Made by a program: the position numbers and the translations under genes. A stretch of DNA of 5,755 nt from JBIIUJ01 sp044340025 (GTDB lineage Bacteria; Pseudomonadota; Alphaproteobacteria; Caulobacterales; Aquidulcibacteraceae), in NCBI GenBank assembly GCA_044340025.1, contig JBIIUJ010000148.1, positions 1 to 5,755 on the forward strand, in the 5' to 3' direction. The notes below the pieces were generated by a model that made no database searches, was not told where the DNA came from, and saw only the letters and a list, made by a program, of their open reading frames with translations. This document shows positions 1-4,996 of this stretch, piece by piece; position 1 is the first letter of the stretch; every line of letters begins with the position of its first letter.

Positions 1-3
1 CAT
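1..3 (-). CDS. Start codon of a leftward gene running off the window (product unknown)
   Basis: Only the initiator ATG (CAT on the plus strand) lies inside the window, so the product cannot be identified. It is called because a strong Shine-Dalgarno sequence, GAAGGAGG, sits nine bases upstream on the same strand (plus positions 20-13), which is unlikely by chance exactly at an ATG. The gene would diverge from the GIY-YIG gene at 365. The roughly 90 bases ahead of it contain small inverted repeats and a CTAG, which would also fit the end of an insertion sequence with a transposase gene, but that is only a guess. Sequence to the left of the window would settle it. Confidence 0.35.
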
Positions 4-12
4 ATCCGCCAG

Positions 13-20
13 CCTCCTTC
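13..20 (-). promoter_or_regulatory. Ribosome binding site for the leftward gene at the window edge
   Basis: Read on the minus strand this is GAAGGAGG, a near-perfect anti-16S match. It is separated by nine bases from an ATG at 3-1. Apart from that ATG it is the only evidence for the off-window gene. Confidence 0.45.
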
Positions 21-48
21 GACAGCAGACAGCTTGAATCACCTCATG

Positions 49-100
49 GCCGATTTGGGAATCCCCGCCGATTCACAAAGGCGGCAAACCGCTCTAGCGG
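49..100. repeat. Cluster of short direct and inverted repeats in the left leader
   Basis: GCCGATT occurs twice (49-55 and 67-73). CCGCC at 65-69 can pair with GGCGG at 80-84 around a ten-base loop. CCGCT at 89-93 and AGCGG at 96-100 form a perfect inverted repeat with a central CT, containing CTAG at 94-97. The block lies in the 5' region of the leftward gene at the edge. It could be an operator/leader structure or the terminal region of an insertion element; no match to a named terminal repeat is claimed. The remaining bases, 101-111, show nothing recognisable. Confidence 0.3.
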
Positions 101-111
101 CCCCCGCACTC

Positions 112-208
112 AGACGCCGCGCAAACGCAGTGACTTAGGCCCTGGATCCTCCCTTTCGGGAGGATGACCGGGTTTTGGTCGCCCTCGCGCAGGCGAGGGC
201 CCAAGGGG
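112..208 (+). repeat. Palindromic repeat element, copy 1 (two hairpins)
   Basis: The core at 138-208 begins GGCCCTGG. Hairpin 1 at 146-165 has arms ATCCTCCC and GGGAGGAT around a TTTC loop. Hairpin 2 at 181-200 has arms GCCCTCGC and GCGAGGGC around a GCAG loop. The core ends CCCAAGGGG. An upstream box, ACGCCGCGC (114-122), is shared with the other copies, but here it is separated from the core by about 15 unrelated bases (123-137). Differences from copies 2 and 3 are in the linker (GTTTTGG instead of GTTTGGG) and the second loop (GCAG instead of GTAG); both stems are perfect. It resembles the dispersed intergenic palindromes common in alphaproteobacteria. Open frames through it are artefacts. 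Confidence 0.85.
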
Positions 209-211
209 CAG

Positions 212-293
212 ACGCCGCGCCTGAGGCCCTGGATCCTCCCTTTCGGGAGGATGACGGGTTTGGGTCGCCCTCGCGTAGGCGAGGGCCCAGGGG
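212..293 (+). repeat. Palindromic repeat element, copy 2 (two hairpins)
   Basis: Direct repeat of copy 1, offset by 87 bases at the core (225 versus 138). It begins with the full upstream box ACGCCGCGCCTGA (212-224). Hairpin 1 is 233-252 (loop TTTC) and hairpin 2 is 267-286 (loop GTAG), both with perfect eight-base-pair stems. One C is missing in the linker relative to copies 1 and 3 (GACGGG). CCCTGG at 227-232 can pair with CCAGGG at 287-292, closing both hairpins into a three-way-junction-like fold. It lies 71 bases upstream of the GIY-YIG start codon. Confidence 0.88.
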
Positions 294-364
294 AGCGAAC
301 ATGGCTTGACGGGGCGGCGGCGTGTCGCGCTGCAAGGTCAAGTCATTCGGGCCAGTCTGCGGCG

Positions 365-649
365 ATGTTCTGGACCTACATCATGGCCAACCAGCGCAAC
401 GGCACACTCTACACAGGCGTGACGCGCGATCTCGCGTTGCGCGTGCACCAGCATCGCACGGGCGTCGGCTCGGCTTTCTGCCGGCGCTACAAGGTAAACC
501 GCCTTGTTCTGTGCGAGCCCTTCGATGATCCGCTCTCGGCAATAGCGCGTGAAAAACAGCTCAAGCACTGGAACCGCGCGTGGAAGATCGCGCTTATCGA
601 ACGGTCGAACCCGCAATGGCTGGACCTATACGAGACAATCAATTGCTAA
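365..649 (+). CDS. Small GIY-YIG nuclease-domain protein
   Basis: This 94-residue protein is essentially one GIY-YIG domain, the fold found at the UvrC N-terminus and in YhbQ-type single-domain proteins of about 90-100 residues. The motif is visible as Tyr5-Ile6, then GTLYTGV at 13-19. Arg26 follows in the first helix, and Glu63 in the REKQLKHW segment (62-69) matches the catalytic, metal-binding glutamate. The ending AWKIALIERSNPQWLDLYE (72-90) is typical of the YhbQ-like branch. These residues suggest an active nuclease, but cellular substrates of this branch are largely unproven. The frame stays open upstream to 164, but that stretch translates the palindromic repeats, so Met1 at 365 is chosen. 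No good Shine-Dalgarno sequence precedes it. A TTGACG at 306-311 has no convincing -10 partner. It is the only plus-strand gene seen and is bracketed by repeat copies 2 and 3. Confidence 0.88.
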   Translation: MFWTYIMANQRNGTLYTGVTRDLALRVHQHRTGVGSAFCRRYKVNRLVLCEPFDDPLSAIAREKQLKHWNRAWKIALIERSNPQWLDLYETINC

Positions 650-662
650 GCCCAGGAGGTAA

Positions 663-746
663 ACGCCGCGCCTGAGGCCCTGGATCCTCCCTTTCGGGAG
701 GATGACCGGGTTTGGGTCGCCCTCGCGTAGGCGAGGGCCCAAGGGG
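663..746 (+). repeat. Palindromic repeat element, copy 3, between convergent genes
   Basis: This copy has the same orientation and the same 13-base upstream box (663-675) as copy 2. Hairpin 1 is 684-703 with loop TTTC and hairpin 2 is 719-738 with loop GTAG, both perfect. It starts 13 bases after the GIY-YIG stop codon and ends 18 bases before the hydrolase stop codon on the other strand, nearly filling the convergent gap. Its hairpins could act as a bidirectional transcript end or RNA-stability structure, although no T-run follows either stem, so it is not a canonical intrinsic terminator. Confidence 0.88.
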
Positions 747-764
747 GGAAGCATGGCGGGGTGG

Positions 765-2432
765 TCAGGCGGCCCAGCTGGCGAGCGGCTGCGCCCAGTC
801 TGCAATCGTATCGGGCAAAGCGTCCCGAACCCGCACGGGGGCGGCGGCCGCAAGCGAGGCCACACGCTCGCGCGTGCAGCTTGCGTCCCACGGCACGGGG
901 AAGAGGTCACAGCCGCCGGCCTCGGCCGCCCGTGCCGCTGTCGGCCAGCCATGGCAGGCCGCATAGGCGCCCTGATACCGGTCGCCGGCTTTCAGCACAT
1001 CCACGGTGCGGCGGTGGATGATGGCCGGGTCGAGCCGCGGTTCGCGGGCGAAAGCGTGGGCGCGGTCGCGTCTGAACCAGGGGTAGAAGAGCGCCTGCCA
1101 GGTCATCATGCGCCAGACGCGGATCAGATGGGCCCCATCCCATGTGGGCGCGATCGAGGGAGTGTAGCGAGCCAGCAGTTCTGCGGTTTCTTCCGCGCTC
1201 CAGTGCGGGGCGCCCATCAGGGCGGCCGGCCCGCCGCCGCGACGCTTCAGCTCCAGCGCGATCTGGCCGCCCAGCGCATGGCCGGCGGCGGCTGGCGCGA
1301 CGACACCCAGGGCCGCGAAAGCCGCGGCGGTCCTGTCGGCATAGGCTTCCACGGAGGATAGGCCCTGCGGCCAGTGCTCGCTGCTTTCCCCGTGTCCCGG
1401 GAGATCGAGCGCCAGCACCGGGCGGCCGGCTGCGGCAAGGCCGGGCAAAGCAGGGCCATACATCCGCAGCGAGCCCGGCGGGTTGTGCAGCAGCGCCAGC
1501 GGACGGCCTGAGCCGTTCAGCGTGCCGGTCCAGGCGATCTCGCCCTCGGCCAGCGCCAGATAGCCCCGCGTGAGCCCCGCCTCGTCCGTGCCCGCCTCCG
1601 GCGGCGGCGGCGGCGCATCGCCGGGATGGGCGGCGAGAAGCGCTGCAAACCGGTCGAAGCTTGCCGCCGAATCCCGGCTCATCGCCTCGATGGCGATGTG
1701 CGGCCCCAGGGCTGGAAGGCGGCCCAGATGCTCCACCAGCGGATCGCCGGCGCGCGCGCAGATCAGGCTCGGCTGAGGCAGCAGCGGCGCAATCTCTTCG
1801 CCGCGATAGACGAAAGCGGCGCGATAGGGCGCGCGATAGGCGTCGCCAGCCCGCAGGAACTCCATGATCCCGGCCTGCACCTGCTCGGGGCTGCCCACGT
1901 CGGCGTCCATCCGGGCGCTCGCGGTGCGCTCATGCCAGGGGAAGAAGACGCTCTGCTCTTCAAACCGCGGCCAAAGCCAGGCCAGGTGCGATCCATCCCC
2001 CGTGGGCCGGAACTCGGGCAGATACTTTTCGAGGATCAGCGCCCGCTCGTCTGCGCTCCAGACGCAATAGCCGTCATAGACCGCGCTCGTCACACGCTCC
2101 GGCCAGCGCGCGGCGAAGGTGGATCCGATGCAGGCGCCGGTGTGAAAGCCGTAAAGCCCCACCCGGCCAAGGCCGAGCGCATCGAGCGTCTCCTTCAGCG
2201 CGGCGGCATAATCGTCGCACTCAAGGTCTGCGCCGGAAAGCGGATCGGACAGGCCGTTTCCCGGCGTATCGAGGGCGATGGCGGTCAGCCCCGCTTCGGC
2301 AAGCCTGTGCATGAGCGGCATGAGCGACCAGGCGCTCTGGGGCGAGCCATGCAGCAGCACGACCGCCGGGCCCGAGCCGGTGCGGCGATAGTGGACCCAG
2401 CGGTTCCTCACCCAGAGGAAATGGCGCCTCAC
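765..2432 (-). CDS. Tandem-duplicated alpha/beta-hydrolase-fold protein lacking serine nucleophiles
   Basis: The 555-residue protein is two alpha/beta-hydrolase domains, about 1-270 and 283-555, joined by a proline-rich linker (PPPPP at 274-278). Half 1 has HGSPQS (28-33), DTPGNGLSD (55-63), elbow GFHTG (95-99) and cap-like segment DGSHLAWLW (146-154) to FFPW (163-166) and LRAGDAYRAPYRAAF (193-207). Half 2 repeats these as HNPPGS, DLPGHGES (343-350), GHALG (384-388), WDGAHLIRVW (431-440), FYPW (449-452) and LKAGDRYQGAY (480-490). The halves are therefore clear paralogues. The usual Ser of GxSxG is His97 in half 1 and Ala386 in half 2, and no catalytic His is evident near either half's end, so ordinary esterase chemistry is doubtful. 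The start is GTG, giving a GTGA overlap with the reductase gene. No Shine-Dalgarno sequence is visible, which suggests translational coupling. It is the last gene of the operon. Confidence 0.85.
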   Translation of the reverse strand: MRRHFLWVRNRWVHYRRTGSGPAVVLLHGSPQSAWSLMPLMHRLAEAGLTAIALDTPGNGLSDPLSGADLECDDYAAALKETLDALGLGRVGLYGFHTGACIGSTFAARWPERVTSAVYDGYCVWSADERALILEKYLPEFRPTGDGSHLAWLWPRFEEQSVFFPWHERTASARMDADVGSPEQVQAGIMEFLRAGDAYRAPYRAAFVYRGEEIAPLLPQPSLICARAGDPLVEHLGRLPALGPHIAIEAMSRDSAASFDRFAALLAAHPGDAPPPPPEAGTDEAGLTRGYLALAEGEIAWTGTLNGSGRPLALLHNPPGSLRMYGPALPGLAAAGRPVLALDLPGHGESSEHWPQGLSSVEAYADRTAAAFAALGVVAPAAAGHALGGQIALELKRRGGGPAALMGAPHWSAEETAELLARYTPSIAPTWDGAHLIRVWRMMTWQALFYPWFRRDRAHAFAREPRLDPAIIHRRTVDVLKAGDRYQGAYAACHGWPTAARAAEAGGCDLFPVPWDASCTRERVASLAAAAPVRVRDALPDTIADWAQPLASWAA

Positions 2433-3433
2433 GCCACGCCCGGAAGCTTGATCACCGCCTTGCCGACATTGCGCCCTGTCATCAGCCGCTCCATCAGGGC
2501 GGGGGCCTCCTCAAGGCCGTTTGCGGCGTCTTCCAGCGTCTTCAGCCGGCCATCGCGCACCCAGCCGGCGGCGGCCTCGGCAAAGGCCGCGTGCTCGCCA
2601 TAGAAGTCATAGACCACCAGGCCCATCACATGGGCCCGCTTGCCCACGATCGGGCCCATCAGGGTGGCCGCGGGCGGGCCGTCCGCGTGGTAATGGGCCG
2701 CGAGCCCGCAGATCACCATCCGCCCGTTGACGGCCAGCGCGTCGATGGCTGCCGCGAACATCTCCGCGCCGACGTTTTCGATATAGAGGCTGTAGCCCTC
2801 GGGGGCGGCGTCCTTGATCGCCTGCTTCCAGCCTTCGGCCTTGTAATCGATGCAGGCGTCGAAGCCGTATTCGCGCACCACGGTCGCGCATTTGTCGGCC
2901 CCGCCGGCGATGCCCACGACCCTTTTCGCGCCATGAATGCGGGCGATCTGGCCGAAGGTGGCGCCGACCGGGCCGGTCGCGGCCGACACGAGCACGACAT
3001 CGCCCGCGCGCGCGCCGCCCAGCCGCACCGCGCCGGCAAAGCCCGTCAGGCCCGGCATGCCCAGCACGCCCACCTGATAGGACACCGGCAGATCGCCGGG
3101 ACTGACAGTGCGGAAGATGGCGCTGGCGGGGGCGGCCGCGATCTCGCGCCAGCCCGTCTCGGCCACCACCCAGGCGCCGACCGGATAGGCCGAGTTGCGG
3201 CTCTCGATCACCCGGCCCACGCCATGGCCGGGCGGCACGCCGCCGGCGGGCGTTGGCGCGTGGCCCATGTGCCGGCCGCGCATGGCGGCGCCGACATAGG
3301 GATCGACCGAGATGGCGGCCACCTCGATCAGCACGCCATCCTCCGGGCAGGCGGGAACCGGCGCCTCGGCGAGGCGGAAGTCAGCCGCTTTCGGGGCTGC
3401 GGCGAGCGGGGCGATCAGTTCAATCTGTTTCAT
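2429..3433 (-). CDS. NADP-dependent MDR-family oxidoreductase (CurA/PTGR-like)
   Basis: This 334-residue zinc-independent medium-chain dehydrogenase/reductase is of the CurA/prostaglandin-reductase type, whose members reduce C=C bonds of alpha,beta-unsaturated carbonyls with NADPH in the cytoplasm. Family marks in order are SVDPY (42-46), PPGHGVGRVIES (67-78), GMPGLTGFAG (125-134), the nucleotide-binding turn AATGPVGATFGQIA (151-164), GIAGGADKC (174-182), IENVG (218-222) and the ending NVGKAVIKL (322-330). Length is normal and no structural zinc cysteine cluster is seen. Its ATG overlaps the stop codon of the two-domain VOC gene (ATGA), and its own TGA overlaps the GTG of the hydrolase, so the three are probably translated together. 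The family is confident; the substrate is unknown, although an enone or enal intermediate of the pathway is a reasonable inference. Confidence 0.92.
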   Translation of the reverse strand: MKQIELIAPLAAAPKAADFRLAEAPVPACPEDGVLIEVAAISVDPYVGAAMRGRHMGHAPTPAGGVPPGHGVGRVIESRNSAYPVGAWVVAETGWREIAAAPASAIFRTVSPGDLPVSYQVGVLGMPGLTGFAGAVRLGGARAGDVVLVSAATGPVGATFGQIARIHGAKRVVGIAGGADKCATVVREYGFDACIDYKAEGWKQAIKDAAPEGYSLYIENVGAEMFAAAIDALAVNGRMVICGLAAHYHADGPPAATLMGPIVGKRAHVMGLVVYDFYGEHAAFAEAAAGWVRDGRLKTLEDAANGLEEAPALMERLMTGRNVGKAVIKLPGVA

Positions 3434-4329
3434 GCGGGAATCTCGATCACCTCGATCAATGTGCCATCCGGGCCGCGCAGCACGCCGCTGCGCCCGCCGG
3501 CATAGACTGGTCCGGGAAGGCGGCTCGGCGGCCTGATCCAGCCGGGCGCGGCTGCGTCGATGGCGTCGAAGTCCGGCGTCAGGATCGAGCCCATGGAGAT
3601 GCCCGCCGGCAGGCCGCCCTCCGGCGCCGGGCGCGCCGCCGCCGCATCGGGATACTGATCAAGCTCGAAGAAGCTGTCGCCCTGATGCGTGACGGTGCAG
3701 ATGGTATGCAGGCTGTCGCGCGGCAGGCCATAGGCGTCTGCGATCATCGTATAGGGGATGGTCCAGGTGGAGCCGGCGTCGAGGCGCAGCGTCTCGCGCA
3801 TCCAGCGTTCGCTCGCGGCCATGTCGGAACAGCCCATCACCAGAATGAACAGGCAATCGATCAGCGATTGCGCCTTGGGCAGGCCCACAGGCTCCGGGAT
3901 CGGATCGATCTGGGTCAGATAGACGATCTCGGAATCGACCGGCCCCTTCACCTGCATCGGAAAGATGCCAGGCACGCCCTCCAGCGGCTTGGGCGGGCCG
4001 ATGATCTCGAACGGGCTCTGCTCCATCCGGGCGTTCACCGCGGCCACATCCTGGATGCAGATCTCGATGGCGTTCCAGCCATAGGTGCGCAGCGGCGCAT
4101 AGCCGGGCGTGGCGGCCTGTTCCACAAAACGCAGGAAGATCGGCAGGCCGGAGGCCGGGCGCATCACGACCTGTCGCTTGCCCGAAAGGGCCGGCGCGCC
4201 CCAGCAGTCGGCGAGGTCTGGCGGGATCGGCCCGTCTTCCACCACGGCATAGTCAAGCCAACGGGCGTAGAGCGCGGCGCTGGCGTGGGGATCGGAAACG
4301 GCCAAGGTGGCGGCGCGTAGCAGGCGCAT
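3430..4329 (-). CDS. Two-domain VOC-family protein
   Basis: This 299-residue protein has two vicinal-oxygen-chelate (glyoxalase/extradiol dioxygenase fold) modules, about 1-140 and 153-297. Module 1 has opening strand LLRAATLAVSD (3-13), GWNAIEICIQDV (84-95) and EIVYL (134-138). Module 2 has DCLFILVMGCSD (158-169), FFELDQYP (220-227) and closing GPDGTLIEVIEI (286-297). Overall size resembles two-domain extradiol dioxygenases, but no histidine is seen where their iron ligands would fall, and only the terminal Glu293 looks conserved. It may therefore be an isomerase, lyase or binding protein instead. The frame extends upstream to 4386, but Met at 4329 is chosen because AGGA lies eight bases before it and the VOC strand begins there. 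The gene starts 28 bases after the preceding VOC stop codon. Confidence 0.85.
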   Translation of the reverse strand: MRLLRAATLAVSDPHASAALYARWLDYAVVEDGPIPPDLADCWGAPALSGKRQVVMRPASGLPIFLRFVEQAATPGYAPLRTYGWNAIEICIQDVAAVNARMEQSPFEIIGPPKPLEGVPGIFPMQVKGPVDSEIVYLTQIDPIPEPVGLPKAQSLIDCLFILVMGCSDMAASERWMRETLRLDAGSTWTIPYTMIADAYGLPRDSLHTICTVTHQGDSFFELDQYPDAAAARPAPEGGLPAGISMGSILTPDFDAIDAAAPGWIRPPSRLPGPVYAGGRSGVLRGPDGTLIEVIEIPA

Positions 4330-4337
4330 GGGAGAAA

Positions 4338-4341
4338 TCCT
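4338..4341 (-). promoter_or_regulatory. Ribosome binding site of the two-domain VOC gene
   Basis: Read on the minus strand this is AGGA with an eight-base spacer to the ATG at 4329. It decides the start against the 19-residue longer frame beginning at 4386, whose extra residues (proline- and aspartate-rich) do not look like VOC sequence. Confidence 0.6.
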
Positions 4342-4357
4342 GTCTGGTCGGTCAGGC

Positions 4358-4879
4358 TTATCGGCGGGCGGCGGCGATTTCCTCAAGCACCGTCACGGTC
4401 TTGAACGCCTCGTGGACATCGGCCTTCTCGATCAGGTTGATCAGCACCCCATCGGGATCGCGCACCAGCGTCTCGCGCTGGCCTTCAGGCCGGTGCGGCA
4501 TGACCAGAATCTCCGGGTTCAGCACCAGCGTCGCGCCCAGACGGCGGCAGTCCGCCAGCGTCTGATCGAGGCTGTCGCAATAAAAGACCAGCGTCGCCTC
4601 CCCGACGTGCAGGCCGGGCCCCGAGCGCGACACCGGCGGCGGGGCGGGGTCTGTCAGCTCGAACAGGCCCACCATGCCGAAGTTCGGCGCGCCGGGCCGC
4701 TTCAGGATGCGGCAGCGCGTGATGGTGGTGTCTGGCGTATGCAGGACGCGGTTTGTGGTGGTCTGGTTCAGCTCGCCTTCGTAATAGACCTCGGTGAGGC
4801 CCAGCGCGGCGTAAAACTGAGTGCTACGACTTAAGTCTGAGACAAAAAGCGCGGCGCGGACAAGCGGAGAAACAGTCAT
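4358..4879 (-). CDS. One-domain VOC-family protein
   Basis: This 173-residue protein has the two half-repeats of a single VOC module. The first is VRAALFVSDLSRSTQFYAALGL (7-28); the second is ATLVFYCDSLDQTLADCRRLGA (95-116), closing with the hallmark RDPDGVLINLIE (140-151). The family includes glyoxalase I-like lyases, resistance proteins and dioxygenases; no subfamily can be assigned. A C-terminal helix of about 20 residues follows the domain. Met at 4879 is preferred over the in-frame TTG at 4891, which has no ribosome site. However, the AGGA before 4879 is only two bases away, which is too close for normal initiation. Translation may instead be coupled to the micro-ORF whose stop overlaps this ATG. 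Codons around 4820-4840 (TTA, AGT, CGT) are unusually AT-rich for the operon. Confidence 0.85.
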   Translation of the reverse strand: MTVSPLVRAALFVSDLSRSTQFYAALGLTEVYYEGELNQTTTNRVLHTPDTTITRCRILKRPGAPNFGMVGLFELTDPAPPPVSRSGPGLHVGEATLVFYCDSLDQTLADCRRLGATLVLNPEILVMPHRPEGQRETLVRDPDGVLINLIEKADVHEAFKTVTVLEEIAAARR

Positions 4880-4917
4880 GATCCTGCCCAATGATGGGGG
4901 TGGGGGATTGAAGTCAT
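4876..4917 (-). CDS. Possible 13-residue leader peptide coupled to the VOC gene
   Basis: The minus strand encodes MTSIPHPHHWAGS and then TGA. The TGA overlaps the VOC start as ATGA, the same junction type used further down the operon. GAAGG (plus 4930-4926) lies eight bases before its ATG, a better-placed ribosome site than the VOC gene itself has. The frame is also open upstream, with another in-frame ATG at 4956 that has no ribosome site. The peptide is histidine- and proline-rich. It could be a coupling leader, a regulatory uORF or chance; no homologue is claimed. Confidence 0.3.
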   Translation of the reverse strand: MTSIPHPHHWAGS

Positions 4918-4996
4918 GCGGGACGCCTTCGGCTGGGTGCTGGTGATGGCGTACATCTGCCAGGCGCTTGGCGTTTTCAGGAAATCCTGACCCTCT

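Noticed and set aside
135..341. Minus-strand frames through the palindromic repeats (also 626-964 and 646-891) that give Arg/Ser/Gly-rich peptides
   Set aside because: They translate the repeat itself in several phases (recurring PWALA.ARAT.TRSSSRKGGSRA) and have no domain or ribosome site; they are typical false genes created by this repeat class.
164..364. N-terminal extension of the GIY-YIG protein
   Set aside because: The 67 extra residues are repeat translation; the GIY-YIG domain is complete from Met at 365.
663..746. Copy 3 as a canonical intrinsic terminator
   Set aside because: The stems are strong, but no T-run follows on either strand, and identical copies occur upstream of the GIY-YIG gene where a terminator is not expected.
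112..746. CRISPR array
   Set aside because: Only three long, palindromic, unevenly spaced repeats (87 and 451 bases apart) with a gene between two of them; no regular spacers and no cas gene.
1626..4320. Long plus-strand frames opposite the reductase, VOC and hydrolase genes (1626-2603, 2591-3505, 3253-4320)
   Set aside because: They are antisense shadows produced by high GC3; the translations are low-complexity His/Arg/Gly-rich, while the minus-strand proteins show clear family motifs.
3430..4329. Ring-cleaving extradiol dioxygenase
   Set aside because: The two-module size fits, but the expected histidine ligands are not seen.
4307..4834. Plus-strand frame opposite the one-domain VOC gene, and 5193-5624 opposite the SDR
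   Set aside because: Shadows of well-supported minus-strand genes, without recognisable domains.
4916..4990. Plus-strand 24-codon hydrophobic ORF (MRDAFGWVLVMAYIC...) in the SDR-VOC gap
   Set aside because: Hydrophobic enough to be a tiny membrane peptide, but it has no well-placed ribosome site, faces against the operon, and lies opposite the better-supported micro-ORF.
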